Shown: piece by piece, positions 7,565 to 16,515 of the stretch
How the letters are laid out: each line of letters starts with the position of its first letter
Position numbering within the stretch: the first letter of the stretch is position 1
Source: Collinsella aerofaciens
GTDB lineage: Bacteria; Actinomycetota; Coriobacteriia; Coriobacteriales; Coriobacteriaceae
Direction of reading: 5' to 3'
DNA length: 64,000 bases
Assembly: GCF_028206795.1 (NCBI RefSeq)
Contig: NZ_JAQLFJ010000009.1
Location: 42,876-106,875, forward strand
The notes under the pieces: model-generated
The model's database searches: none
Told to the model about the DNA's origin: nothing
The model's input: the letters and a program-made list of their open reading frames with translations, nothing else
Translations under genes and position numbers: made by a program

Positions 7565-9076
7565 TTAGTAGCTATCGTACGAATAGTCGGTAGAATCGGT
7601 GGGCGTCTGGCCGTCAGTTGCGGTATCGGCGCCATCCGTGGATTGGGCATCGGTGCCGTCGGTGGTGTCGGCACCATCGGTGGTGTCGGTACCATCAGAA
7701 CTTTCACCATTCTCGGAACCAGTCGTCTCCTTCTTGGGAACGGTGATCGTCACACGCGCCACGCCCGAGGTCTTGGTATCGTAACGGACCTTTTCGCCGT
7801 TCTTGGTAACGGTGACATCGGAAGGCTTGGACGTGGTGATCTCGATCGAGGACTCAGGCGTGTACTCCTGCTCAAAGGGGCCAGTCGCCTGGGCGCCATA
7901 GACCGACTTGCCATCGACCTTGACCTCAATCCAGGCGGTCTTTCCCTTGGCAACGGAGACCTTGACCTTCGTTACCTCGTTTTCTTCCTTTTTAGCCGTC
8001 GTCTTGGTGGCGTCCGAATCGGTCGACTCATCCGTCGCCTCATCGGTGTCCTCATCCTCGTCGACCGTTTCGGTCTTCTTAGAGGACTTCTTGGGCGTCG
8101 TCTTGGTAGCAGTGGGCGTCTCGGGCGTGGTCTCGGGCGTCGAAGATGCGCAGCCGCGCAGAAGTACCACGATGAGCACGATCAGCAGCAACGCCACGGC
8201 ACCGATGCCGGCGTAGACGATACGCGGATCGAGACCGTTGTTTTGAGGAGTACGGGAACCGCCGCGTCCACGACTGGAACTGCTGCGGCCGCCTCCCTGA
8301 GGCATACGACCACGATTGCTGTCGGAACGGCCGCGATAGCCACCCTGGCCCTGAAGGCTGCGCTGACCCGAGCGGGGCGCAAGTTCACCGCGGCCTTGAT
8401 AGCCACGCTGGCACGCACGTGGAGCCGAAGAGCGCTGGCCATACGGCTGTGATTGAGAGCGAAGACGCGGCGTCACCTGCGTGGCATCGGCGTCCGCATA
8501 GCCACTGCGAGAACGTCCGGTGGAGATACCACGGTGACCGCGATCGGAATAGCCGCCGTCGCCGTAGCCGGCACGAGGGTCACGCGCCACGCCGCGGGCA
8601 GCGGGAAGTGCACGGTCCTCGGGCATCGGCGTACTGCGGAACCGGTCACGCTGTGAGCGAATCTCCTCGCCCGAACCCGTCTCGGTAATATAGCCAGCCT
8701 GCTGCGGACGCTGACCATAACGCGTTGAGCGACCACCCTGAACCATCAAGAAGCGCCCATTATCCACCGAGGAACGTGAATTGACATAGCCGGCGGCGTC
8801 CTGAAAACGACCGCCCTGCTGCGACGTCTCGCGCTCGTATGCCATCAGCTCGTCAAAGTAGGCATTGACGACCTCGCGCGGATTGAGGCCCAAAAAGCGA
8901 GCATAGCTCGAAATCATGCCCTGCGCATAGCCGCGCGGCGGCATCGAAGCAAAGTTACCGGTCTCGAAAAACTCGATGATCTGCGGCCTGATTTTGATGG
9001 TGTTGGCGACCTGCTGAATGGAAAGGCCCATTCGGCGACGCTGCTCGAGCAGCATGTCACCAAAGCGTGCAGCCAT
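7565..9076 (-). CDS. RodZ-like membrane protein with N-terminal HTH
   Basis: 503 residues in four parts. First is a helix-turn-helix of the RodZ/HTH_25 type (about 1-75, with MGLSIQQVANTIKIRPQIIEFFE). A long Arg/Ser/Gly-rich disordered stretch (about 100-275) follows, then one transmembrane helix (about 280-302, VALLLIVLIVVLLRGC). The extracytoplasmic part has a Thr/Glu-rich linker, a small beta domain like the RodZ C-terminal domain, and a Thr/Asp-rich tail. RodZ proteins connect MreB or other cytoskeletal elements to the wall machinery. The unusually long disordered segment makes it longer than typical RodZ. Start (9076) and ftsK stop overlap by one base (TGATG), so expression is coupled to ftsK. 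Confidence 0.85.
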   Translation of the reverse strand: MAARFGDMLLEQRRRMGLSIQQVANTIKIRPQIIEFFETGNFASMPPRGYAQGMISSYARFLGLNPREVVNAYFDELMAYERETSQQGGRFQDAAGYVNSRSSVDNGRFLMVQGGRSTRYGQRPQQAGYITETGSGEEIRSQRDRFRSTPMPEDRALPAARGVARDPRAGYGDGGYSDRGHRGISTGRSRSGYADADATQVTPRLRSQSQPYGQRSSAPRACQRGYQGRGELAPRSGQRSLQGQGGYRGRSDSNRGRMPQGGGRSSSSRGRGGSRTPQNNGLDPRIVYAGIGAVALLLIVLIVVLLRGCASSTPETTPETPTATKTTPKKSSKKTETVDEDEDTDEATDESTDSDATKTTAKKEENEVTKVKVSVAKGKTAWIEVKVDGKSVYGAQATGPFEQEYTPESSIEITTSKPSDVTVTKNGEKVRYDTKTSGVARVTITVPKKETTGSENGESSDGTDTTDGADTTDGTDAQSTDGADTATDGQTPTDSTDYSYDSY

Positions 9077-11853
9077 CAGAATCCTCCAAACTCACGATCT
9101 TCACGTGCCATCTCGGCGTCGACAGATTCCAGCGCGGCAAGCCCCTCCTCGTCCAACAGGACCTCGCGCGGCTTGGAACCGTCGGGCGGGCCGACGACAC
9201 CCTTTTCTTCCAGCATGTCCATAATACGCCCGGCACGCGCATAGCCAACCTTCAGACGACGTTGCAGGCCAGATGTGGAGCCAAGCTGCGATTCCACCAC
9301 AATATGGGCGGCTTCCCAAATGAGCGGATCATCGTCTTGCGGCTCGGCTACTCCGGTGCGGACAATGCCGCCGCCACCAGCCATGGACATGGAAGCGGGC
9401 GCCACGGCGGACAGAATCTCCTCGTGGTAGTCGGGCTCACTCTGCGACTTGACGAACTCGACAATCTCGTTGATCTCATCATCCGAGACAAAGCAGCCCT
9501 GGATACGGCGGGGCTTGCCCCAGTCGACCTTGGAGAACAACATGTCGCCCAAACCGGTGAGCTTCTCGGCGCCCATCTGGTCGATGATGACGCGCGAGTC
9601 GATGCCCGTGGCGACGTTAAAGGCGATACGGTTGGTGATGTTGGCCTTAATGAGGCCCGTCACCACGTTGGAGCTGGGGCGCTGCGTGGCAACGATAAGG
9701 TGAATACCGGCGGCACGGCCCAGCTGTGCAATACGCACGATCGAGGCCTCGACATCCTTACCGGCGACCATCATCAGGTCAGAGAGCTCGTCAATGATAA
9801 TGACAAGGTAGGGCATCTTTTGCGGCGGATTGTCGTAATGCTCAAACTCGCCAGCAGCCTGCTTTTCGTTGTAGGTCGAGATCTTACGCACGTTGAGACG
9901 CTCGAAGACCTTCAGGCGACGCTCCATCTCGGACACAGCCCATTGCAGAGCGCTCGCGGCCTGCTTGGGCTCGGTCACCACGGGCACATAGAGATGCGGC
10001 AGACCGTTATAGCCCGCAAGCTCGACGCGCTTGGGGTCGACCATGATCAGGCGAACGTCCTCGGGAAGGGCGCGCATGAGCAAGGTCGTGATGATGGAGT
10101 TGATCATCACCGACTTACCAGAACCGGTCGTACCGGCAATCAACAGGTGAGGCATCTTGGCGAGGTCGGCGACAACCGGCGTGCCCTCGGCGTCGCGGCC
10201 GATGGCGAGCTCGAGCGGACCGCCCTTCACATAGGGCAGCACGTCGCCCAGATTGACGTTCTGGCGCTTGCGGTTGGGAATCTCGATACCAACGAGAGAG
10301 GTGCCGGGGATCGGGGCAAAGATACGAACCGACTGGGCGGCGAGCGAAAGCGCAATATCGTCCTCGAGGCTCGAAATCTTGCTCACGCGCTCGCCCTCGC
10401 CAGGTTGCAGCTTAAAGGTCGTCACCGTGGGGCCGGCGATCCAGCCGACCACGCGGGCACTGCGGCCAAACTCAAGCAAGGTGGATTGCAGTGACTCAGC
10501 GGTCTGCTCCAGCTCCTTATCCGAAGACGCGGCAGAAGCCGACTGCGGGTTGGCATGTAGGATTTCGAGCGGCGGAAGCTTGAGGCCGTCCTCTTCTTCG
10601 CCCTCGTTATCTGCGGCGCCGCCGTCCGCTCCCCCATCACGAGCCGCAGCCGATTCGACAGCACTCGTGGCAGGCGCATCGGCAACCTTGGGATGCTTTA
10701 AGAAGTCGGGAATCTGAGGTGCGGCCGAAACAGGGTTCACGGCAAACGGCGGCTCGGACTCGTCAACCTTGTCCGGATCGTCCTCCATCGAAAGCTGTCC
10801 GGTGACCTGGCCGCGCTTTGCATGGCGACGCGGCAGCAAAGTTGTCTTTGCGGTCTCAATCGGAGCCTCGTCGTCCTCGTCATCGCCCTCGGTGAGCTCA
10901 ATCTCGCTATCGGACCAAGACGGGTCGGGCTCACTCGTATTGAGCTTGGGAACCGTCTTGCCCTTCTTGGCATGACGGCGCGGCAGCAGCGTGGTCTTGG
11001 CCCGCTCGGCTTCAACCGACTCGGATACGTCGACAAACGGGTCATCGTCCTCGTCGTCATCCAAAACCGGGTCGACATCGCCACCCATGACCGTGGTCAC
11101 CGCGGCGTCAGTCCCCTTCTGGCGCAAAATGCTCAGGTGCGGACGAGCGACGCCGGGAACAGACAGGGCCTCTTCATCGCCCCACGGGCTCGCATTGACA
11201 TCGGCACGTCGACGCTCGGCAAAATCGGCAGCGCGATCGCGTGCGGAGCGCAAAACGCCACCCACCGAAAAGCCGATAATGACCAAACCAACGACGACAA
11301 GCCCCAGCAAGACAACCATGGCGATAGGTTTACCCAAGGCGTTTTGCAAGGCACTTGCGATAAAGGCGCCAATGTAGCCGCCCGACACGGAAAGGTTCTG
11401 CGGCGTAAACATAAGGTCGCACGAATCGCTCGTGCCCGGCACCATCAGCGAAAGAATGGAGACGACGGCGATAAAGACCAAGGCGCCGCCCGCAACAGAG
11501 CGCACGTTGAGCGGCGAGTCCTCACCCAAAAAGAGCGTGGCGGCAAACAGCAAGATGACGATCGGCAGCACATAGGCGCCCAGACCAAAGCCCAGGTGGT
11601 AGAAACCGGCAACCGCAGCCGTCACGGGCGCTGTTGCCGGAGAGATCACGGCAATGAAGGACGCGATCGCCAAAACGGCGATGACCACACCGGCGATATC
11701 GCGATTGGCCGAAGGCTCGACCAGGGGCTCAAACTCATCAAACTCGGACTCGTGGCCCTTATTGGCACGCAGATGGGAACCGGCACCCTTAGCAGATGCC
11801 GGTTGGTTATTGGCCTTATTGCCTTTGGCGTTTTGTGCAGATCCGCGCGCCAA
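9076..11853 (-). CDS. ftsK: DNA translocase FtsK/SpoIIIE
   Basis: Septum-located ATP-driven DNA pump that clears chromosome termini during division. N-terminal membrane domain with about four helices (roughly residues 50-210), an acidic low-complexity linker (about 210-430), a RecA-like motor with Walker A GTTGSGKS and Walker B-type LVIIIDELSDL, and a C-terminal winged-helix gamma domain (SGLQRRLKVGYARAGRIMD) that reads KOPS-type sequences. Length is 925 residues. The linker holds the segment AKTTLLPRRHAK twice, about 45 residues apart. The start is a TTG at 11853, one base after the rnj stop, with GGAGG six bases upstream; no ATG would keep the first membrane helix intact with a comparable site. 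Confidence 0.95.
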   Translation of the reverse strand: MARGSAQNAKGNKANNQPASAKGAGSHLRANKGHESEFDEFEPLVEPSANRDIAGVVIAVLAIASFIAVISPATAPVTAAVAGFYHLGFGLGAYVLPIVILLFAATLFLGEDSPLNVRSVAGGALVFIAVVSILSLMVPGTSDSCDLMFTPQNLSVSGGYIGAFIASALQNALGKPIAMVVLLGLVVVGLVIIGFSVGGVLRSARDRAADFAERRRADVNASPWGDEEALSVPGVARPHLSILRQKGTDAAVTTVMGGDVDPVLDDDEDDDPFVDVSESVEAERAKTTLLPRRHAKKGKTVPKLNTSEPDPSWSDSEIELTEGDDEDDEAPIETAKTTLLPRRHAKRGQVTGQLSMEDDPDKVDESEPPFAVNPVSAAPQIPDFLKHPKVADAPATSAVESAAARDGGADGGAADNEGEEEDGLKLPPLEILHANPQSASAASSDKELEQTAESLQSTLLEFGRSARVVGWIAGPTVTTFKLQPGEGERVSKISSLEDDIALSLAAQSVRIFAPIPGTSLVGIEIPNRKRQNVNLGDVLPYVKGGPLELAIGRDAEGTPVVADLAKMPHLLIAGTTGSGKSVMINSIITTLLMRALPEDVRLIMVDPKRVELAGYNGLPHLYVPVVTEPKQAASALQWAVSEMERRLKVFERLNVRKISTYNEKQAAGEFEHYDNPPQKMPYLVIIIDELSDLMMVAGKDVEASIVRIAQLGRAAGIHLIVATQRPSSNVVTGLIKANITNRIAFNVATGIDSRVIIDQMGAEKLTGLGDMLFSKVDWGKPRRIQGCFVSDDEINEIVEFVKSQSEPDYHEEILSAVAPASMSMAGGGGIVRTGVAEPQDDDPLIWEAAHIVVESQLGSTSGLQRRLKVGYARAGRIMDMLEEKGVVGPPDGSKPREVLLDEEGLAALESVDAEMAREDREFGGF

Positions 11854-11854
11854 A

Positions 11855-13525
11855 CTAAACCTCCATGACGACCGGGATGATCATCGGACGGGTGCGCGTA
11901 CGGCTCCAGATAAAGTTAGAGAGCGAATCGCGCACGGCCTTGCGAATGGCATCGGAACCGCTGCTGGTAAAGCTAAACTTACCCTTCTCGATCGTCTTCA
12001 TAATGGACGCGGAGGCATCCTCGGAGAACTGGTCGTCGATGGCAAACGAGACGCCGCGGCCCGAGAACTCGATGGCCTCGATCTTCTTGTGTTTGAGGGA
12101 GACGATGGCAACGGCCGTGACCATACCGTCGTTGGCGAGCTTCTGGCGATCGCGCAGGACGATGGGGTCGGTATCGCCGATACGCAGGCCGTCGACGTAA
12201 ACGACACCGGACTCGACGGGCGTACCGCGCTTGACGATACCACCGCGCATCTCGAGCGTGTCGCCGTTATCGAGGATAAAGATATGATCGTCCTTGATGC
12301 CCATCTTGCGGGCCAGCTGCGCATGGGCGCGCAGATGCACGGCCTCACCGTGAACCGGCATAAAGTACGTGGGCTTGGCCATGGCCATCAGGAGCTTGAG
12401 CTCCTCCTGGCTACCGTGACCCGAGACGTGGACGAGAGCGCGGTTCTTATCCCACACGTCGCAGCCGAGCTTGGCCAGGCTGTTGACGACCTGCTGGACG
12501 GCCTTCTCGTTGCCAGGAACAGGAGTTGCCGAAAGGATAACGGTATCGCCCTCGTGGATGGAGAGCGTCTTGTGCTCGCCATTGGCCATGCGGGACAGGG
12601 CCGACAGCGGCTCGCCCTGCGAACCGGTGCACATGACGACAATCTTATCGTCGGGCAGGTTATCGATATCGAAGGCATCGATGATATCGGCGTCATCGAT
12701 GTTGAGGTAGCCCAGCTCACGCGCCACGCGGGTGTTCGTGAGCATGGAGCGACCGGTCACAACGACCTTACGGCCGCACTTGCGGGCGGCATCGCAGATC
12801 TGCTGCAGACGATGGATGTGGCTCGAGAACGACGCGACGAACACGCGACCCGGGGCGTTCTTGATGGCGTGCAACAGGTTGGGACCAACCTCGGCCTCGG
12901 ACTTGGTAAAGCCGGGAACCGTGGCATTGGTGGAGTCGGAAAGCAGCAGGTCGATGCCCTGCTTGGCAAAGCGGCTGATAGCGGCATAGTCGGGCGTAAC
13001 GCCATCGATGGGCGTCTGGTCGAGCTTAAAGTCGCCGGTGTGCATAACGGTGCCCTGATTGGTGCGGATGAACACGCCCAGAGCGCCGGGGATGGAGTGC
13101 GTCATCGAGAAGAAGTCGAGCGAGATGCCGCCGAGGTTGACATGGCTGCCGCCCTTGACCTCGCGGAACTTGGGTGCGCGGATGCGGAACTCAGAAAGCT
13201 TGCCCTCGATAAAGCCAAGCGTCAGCTTGCTCGAGAAGATGGGCACCTTGTTGTTGAGGTCCTGCAGCAGGTACGGAAGCGAACCGGTGTGGTCCTCGTG
13301 GCCGTGAGTAACGATGATACCGCGGAGCTTCTCCTCGTTCTCCAGAACATAGGTGTAGTCGGGAAGCACCAGGTCGATACCGGGTTGGGAGTCATCCGGG
13401 AACATAAGACCGGCGTCGACGAGCACCATGTCGTCGCCGCACTCGAAGACCGTCATGTTCTTGCCGATGCCATCAAGGCCGCCGAGCGGGATGATCTTCA
13501 AGGGAGATGATTTTTTAGCTGCCAT
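11855..13525 (-). CDS. rnj: Ribonuclease J
   Basis: Metallo-beta-lactamase/beta-CASP ribonuclease with 5'-3' exo- and endonuclease activity. Zinc ligands lie in THGHEDHTG (about residues 74-82), and further conserved motifs include SDSTNATVPG, VTGRSM, CTGSQGEPLSAL and HVSGHGSQEELK. Length of 556 residues fits the family. Upstream is a leader of more than 100 nt with small hairpins (for example TGCATCG/CGATGCA at 13614-13633), followed by the two large inverted-repeat elements, so post-transcriptional control is plausible. Together with RNase Y and PNPase it would form the core RNA-decay set. Confidence 0.95.
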   Translation of the reverse strand: MAAKKSSPLKIIPLGGLDGIGKNMTVFECGDDMVLVDAGLMFPDDSQPGIDLVLPDYTYVLENEEKLRGIIVTHGHEDHTGSLPYLLQDLNNKVPIFSSKLTLGFIEGKLSEFRIRAPKFREVKGGSHVNLGGISLDFFSMTHSIPGALGVFIRTNQGTVMHTGDFKLDQTPIDGVTPDYAAISRFAKQGIDLLLSDSTNATVPGFTKSEAEVGPNLLHAIKNAPGRVFVASFSSHIHRLQQICDAARKCGRKVVVTGRSMLTNTRVARELGYLNIDDADIIDAFDIDNLPDDKIVVMCTGSQGEPLSALSRMANGEHKTLSIHEGDTVILSATPVPGNEKAVQQVVNSLAKLGCDVWDKNRALVHVSGHGSQEELKLLMAMAKPTYFMPVHGEAVHLRAHAQLARKMGIKDDHIFILDNGDTLEMRGGIVKRGTPVESGVVYVDGLRIGDTDPIVLRDRQKLANDGMVTAVAIVSLKHKKIEAIEFSGRGVSFAIDDQFSEDASASIMKTIEKGKFSFTSSGSDAIRKAVRDSLSNFIWSRTRTRPMIIPVVMEV

Positions 13526-13710
13526 AGGTTAGTGTGGTTTCCTTTCTTCGAAACGGGTCTGGAACAACCGACGGGGCGCTTCTGGCAAACCGACCGTCGG
13601 GAACGTACAAACATGCATCGCAGAGTCGATGCAATAACTACAGTATGATACCCATTTGCACAACAACAGACCACCCATGCATCAAAGCCCCATCTGAACT
13701 GGTCTATCCC

Positions 13711-13849
13711 GCCGGTTTCCCGTGGGGCGGGCACTGATGAAGTTTCCTGCTCTACAGTCCTGCTCACGACGGAGGCCACATTAAGTGGCCTCCTGTTCGT
13801 GCGGAACTCGCGATAAACTTCATCAGTGCCCGCCCCACGGGAAACCGGC
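13711..13849. repeat. Structured inverted-repeat element 1 (139 bp)
   Basis: Perfect 35 bp arms (13711-13745 and 13815-13849, beginning GCCGGTTTCC) enclose a core with a 9 bp stem, GGAGGCCAC/GTGGCCTCC (13771-13793), and conserved flanks carrying ACTGTAGAGCAGGAAA and CGCGAGTTCCGCACG, here read on the minus strand. The core is the reverse complement of that in element 2; three adjacent stem pairs differ in a compensating way. The outer arms have no similarity to those of element 2. Function unknown; it could be a structured RNA, a mobile palindromic element or one arm of an invertible segment. Confidence 0.8.
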
Positions 13850-13850
13850 C

Positions 13851-13973
13851 AATAAGGGACAGGTTAATTTTGGTCGATTTTATCTGGGGAAATGCTGCAG
13901 CGTCTATCTACAAATCCGAAATCTGACTACTGAATAGACTGTCTAACTAAATTGCGAGCGGCACTAACCAGTC
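13851..13973. other. Spacer between the two inverted-repeat elements
   Basis: 123 bp without a convincing gene. It begins with AATAAGGGACAGGTTAATTT, which resembles extragenic GGGACAG repeats elsewhere in the window, followed by AT-richer DNA with no clear promoter. It is bracketed by the two oppositely oriented 81 bp cores. Confidence 0.4.
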
Positions 13974-14116
13974 CTTTTGCTTGCGCCCGGGAGGGCCGCA
14001 TATGAAGTTTATCGCGAGTTCCGCACGCAAAGGAAAGCACTTAATGTGCTTTCCGTCTTGCGCAGGACTGTAGAGCAGGAAATTTCATATGCGGCCCTCC
14101 CGGGCGCAAGCAAAAG
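13974..14116. repeat. Structured inverted-repeat element 2 (143 bp)
   Basis: Perfect 33 bp arms (13974-14006 and 14084-14116, beginning CTTTTGCTTGCGCCCGGGAG) enclose an 81 bp core (14005-14085) that matches the reverse complement of element 1 at about nine of every ten positions. The central stem is GGAAAGCAC/GTGCTTTCC (14032-14054) with loop TTAAT, extended by CGCAA/TTGCG. Flanking sequence, loop and stem length are conserved, whereas stem bases covary. The right arm also supplies the T-tract of the pnp terminator. Confidence 0.8.
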
Positions 14117-14141
14117 GGCGACCCCTGTCCGGAGTCGCCCT
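14112..14141 (-). terminator. Terminator after pnp
   Basis: 8 bp stem AGGGCGAC/GTCGCCCT (14115-14122 with 14134-14141), followed on the minus strand by TTTTG. It lies 25 bp beyond the pnp stop and borders element 2. Confidence 0.75.
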
Positions 14142-14165
14142 TGCGGTGCTGCTTATGTACGGCTG

Positions 14166-16412
14166 TTACTCGGCGTCGTGGTGACGGCGGGGCTTGCGGC
14201 CTCCGTTGTCGCCGGGACGGCGCGGACGGTCGCTGCGCTCGGAGCGCTCGCGACGCGGACGCTCACGACGCTGGAAGTGCTCGCCGTCGCCCTCGGAGGT
14301 ACCCTCGGCGCGAGCCGGAGCCTCGGGCTTGTCAAGACGATCGAGCGAGATCTTGCCGCGATCGTCGACCTCAATGACGACGACCTTGACCTCGTCGCCC
14401 ACGTTAAGGACATCCTCGACCTTCTCCACGCGGCCCTTGGCGACGCGGGAGATGTGCAGCAGGCCGTCCTTGCCGGGCAGCAGGTTGACGAAGGCACCGA
14501 AGGGCTGGATGGAGACCACACGACCGGTGTACTCCTCGCCCGGCTCGGGAACCTTGATGATGAGCTTGATACGCTCGACAGCCTGATCGACGGACTCGCC
14601 GGTGCCGCCGACAAAGACGGTGCCGTCCTCCTGGATGTCGACCGAAGCGCCGGTCTCGTCCTGGATGCCGCGGATGACCTTACCGCCGGAACCGATGACG
14701 TCGCGAATCTTGTCAGTCGGAACCTGGATGGAGACGATACGCGGAGCGGTGCTGCGCGTGGTGTGGCGCGGCTCGGGGATCACATCGAGCATCTTCTGCA
14801 GGATGAAGGCGCGACCCTCCTTGGCCTGCTGCAGGGCGCGGGCCAAGATGTCAAAGGTAAGACCAGTGGCCTTGTTGTCCATCTGCAGAGCGGTAATGCC
14901 CTCGGTGGTGCCGGTGACCTTAAAGTCCATGTCGCCAAGGAAGTCCTCGAGACCCTGGATGTCGGACAGGACCACGGTCTTGCCCTCCTCCTGGATCAGG
15001 CCCATGGCGATACCGGAGACCGGGCGCTTAATGGGCACGCCGCCGTCCATAAGGGCGAGCGTGGAGCCGCAGGTCGAAGCCATCGAAGAGGAGCCGTTGG
15101 ACTCCATGACCTCGGAGACGACGCGGATGGCGTAGGGGAACTCGTTCTCGTCGGGGAGCACCGGAAGCAAAGCGCGCTCAGCCAGGTTGCCGTGGCCGAT
15201 CTCGCGGCGCTTGGGGCTGCCCATGCGGCCGGTCTCGCCGGTGCAGAACGGCGGGAAGTTGTAGTGGTGCATGTAGCGCTTGCCCTCGGTGGGCTCGATG
15301 GTATCCAGACGCTGGCCCTCGTTGAGCATACCGAGCGACAGGACGGAAAGCACCTGGGTCTGGCCACGCTGGAACAGACCGGAGCCGTGAACGAGCGGCA
15401 GGTAGTTATCCTTCACCATGATGGGGCGAATCTCATCGGCGGCACGGCCGTCGACGCGCTCGCCGGTCTCGACGACCATGGTACGCATAGCCTTCTTCTC
15501 GAGCTTCTTGAGCGCCACGGGAATCTCGCGCTCCCAAGCGGACTGCTCCTCCTCGGTGAACTCGGCACGGATGGACTCCTTCAGAGCCTCGACCTTACCG
15601 ATACGGGAGAGCTTGTCGGCGTCGCGAAGGGCGGCTGCCATCTCGTCGTAGTGGGCGAAGATGCGCTCCTGGACCTCCTCGACGGGCTGGTCGAGCGGGT
15701 ACTCCTTCTTGACGATGGCGCCGTTGACCTGCTCCCACTCGGCGACAAACTCGTCCTGAGCCTGGCAGAAGGCAGCAAGGGCCTCCTGGCCAAACTTCAT
15801 GGCGGCGAGCATGTCGTCCTCGGAGATCTCCTCGGCGCCGGCCTCGACCATCGAGATGAAGTCGGCGGAGCCACCCAGCTCCAGGTCCAGATCGGAGTTC
15901 TCGCGCTCCTCATAGGTGGGGTTGACGATAAACTCGCCGGTCTCCACGTTGCGGCCGATGCGCACGCAGGCAAGCGGACCCTCGAAGGGCACGCCGCCGA
16001 GCGTCATGGCCAGGGAGGCACCCATGACGTTGATGACGTCGAAGGGGTTGACCTGGTCGGCGACGAGCGAGGTGGCGACAATGTGCACCTCGTTGCGGAA
16101 GCCGTCCGGGAAGCTCGGGCGAATCGGACGGTCAATCATGCGCGCGGTGAGCGTGGCCTTCTCGCTGGGACGGCCCTCACGCTTGAGGTAACCACCCGGG
16201 ATGCGGCCGGCTGCGTACATCTTCTCGTTGAAGTCGACGGTCAGCGGGAAGAAGTCGTAGTTCTTGCGCTCCTTGGAGACAACCACGGTGTCGAGCATCG
16301 TGGTGTCGCCCTGCTTGACCAGGCAGGCGCCGGTGGCCTGCTTGGCAAGCTCGCCGGACTCAAAGGTGTAGGTCTTGCCGTACAGCTCAAAGGTCTTGGA
16401 TACGAGTGTCAT
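14166..16412 (-). CDS. pnp: Polyribonucleotide nucleotidyltransferase (PNPase)
   Basis: Phosphorolytic 3'-5' exoribonuclease. Two RNase PH domains (about residues 10-230 and 325-560) with an alpha-helical linker, then a KH domain (IRDVIGSGGKVIRGIQDETG, about 580) and an S1 domain (GEEYTGRVVSIQPFGAFV, about 635-700). The 748-residue length comes from a C-terminal Arg/Glu-rich tail, typical of actinobacterial PNPases. AGGAG stands in front of the ATG. The leader holds a strong hairpin with stem CCCACAGGC/GCCTGTGGG, in the position where RNase III-dependent autoregulation acts in other bacteria; that role is inference. It follows rpsO, the classical order. Confidence 0.97.
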   Translation of the reverse strand: MTLVSKTFELYGKTYTFESGELAKQATGACLVKQGDTTMLDTVVVSKERKNYDFFPLTVDFNEKMYAAGRIPGGYLKREGRPSEKATLTARMIDRPIRPSFPDGFRNEVHIVATSLVADQVNPFDVINVMGASLAMTLGGVPFEGPLACVRIGRNVETGEFIVNPTYEERENSDLDLELGGSADFISMVEAGAEEISEDDMLAAMKFGQEALAAFCQAQDEFVAEWEQVNGAIVKKEYPLDQPVEEVQERIFAHYDEMAAALRDADKLSRIGKVEALKESIRAEFTEEEQSAWEREIPVALKKLEKKAMRTMVVETGERVDGRAADEIRPIMVKDNYLPLVHGSGLFQRGQTQVLSVLSLGMLNEGQRLDTIEPTEGKRYMHHYNFPPFCTGETGRMGSPKRREIGHGNLAERALLPVLPDENEFPYAIRVVSEVMESNGSSSMASTCGSTLALMDGGVPIKRPVSGIAMGLIQEEGKTVVLSDIQGLEDFLGDMDFKVTGTTEGITALQMDNKATGLTFDILARALQQAKEGRAFILQKMLDVIPEPRHTTRSTAPRIVSIQVPTDKIRDVIGSGGKVIRGIQDETGASVDIQEDGTVFVGGTGESVDQAVERIKLIIKVPEPGEEYTGRVVSIQPFGAFVNLLPGKDGLLHISRVAKGRVEKVEDVLNVGDEVKVVVIEVDDRGKISLDRLDKPEAPARAEGTSEGDGEHFQRRERPRRERSERSDRPRRPGDNGGRKPRRHHDAE

Positions 16413-16425
16413 TGTTCTCCTTTAC

Positions 16426-16448
16426 CCCACAGGCCCCTTGCCTGTGGG
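16426..16448 (-). promoter_or_regulatory. Hairpin in the pnp leader
   Basis: Perfect 9 bp stem CCCACAGGC/GCCTGTGGG with a five-base loop, about 14 bases upstream of the pnp ATG and next to the Shine-Dalgarno. It has no T-tract, so it is more likely a processing or translation-control structure than a terminator. Confidence 0.5.
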
Positions 16449-16515
16449 CTTCTCATGTGACGCGGGCCCCCTGCCCCCGCCACGCTTCAGAGCGTGATTG
16501 TTCGCGCCCTTACAC

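Noticed and set aside
4527..7568. 1013-codon open frame on the plus strand
   Set aside because: It runs antisense to cinA, pgsA, rimO and the YajQ gene, all with clear family motifs. Long antisense frames arise from the GC-rich codon use; the translation has no domain logic.
13977..16460. 827-codon plus-strand frame opposite pnp
   Set aside because: Exact antisense of PNPase codons, Leu/Gly/Asp-rich without motifs; the pnp reading has full domain structure and a good ribosome site.
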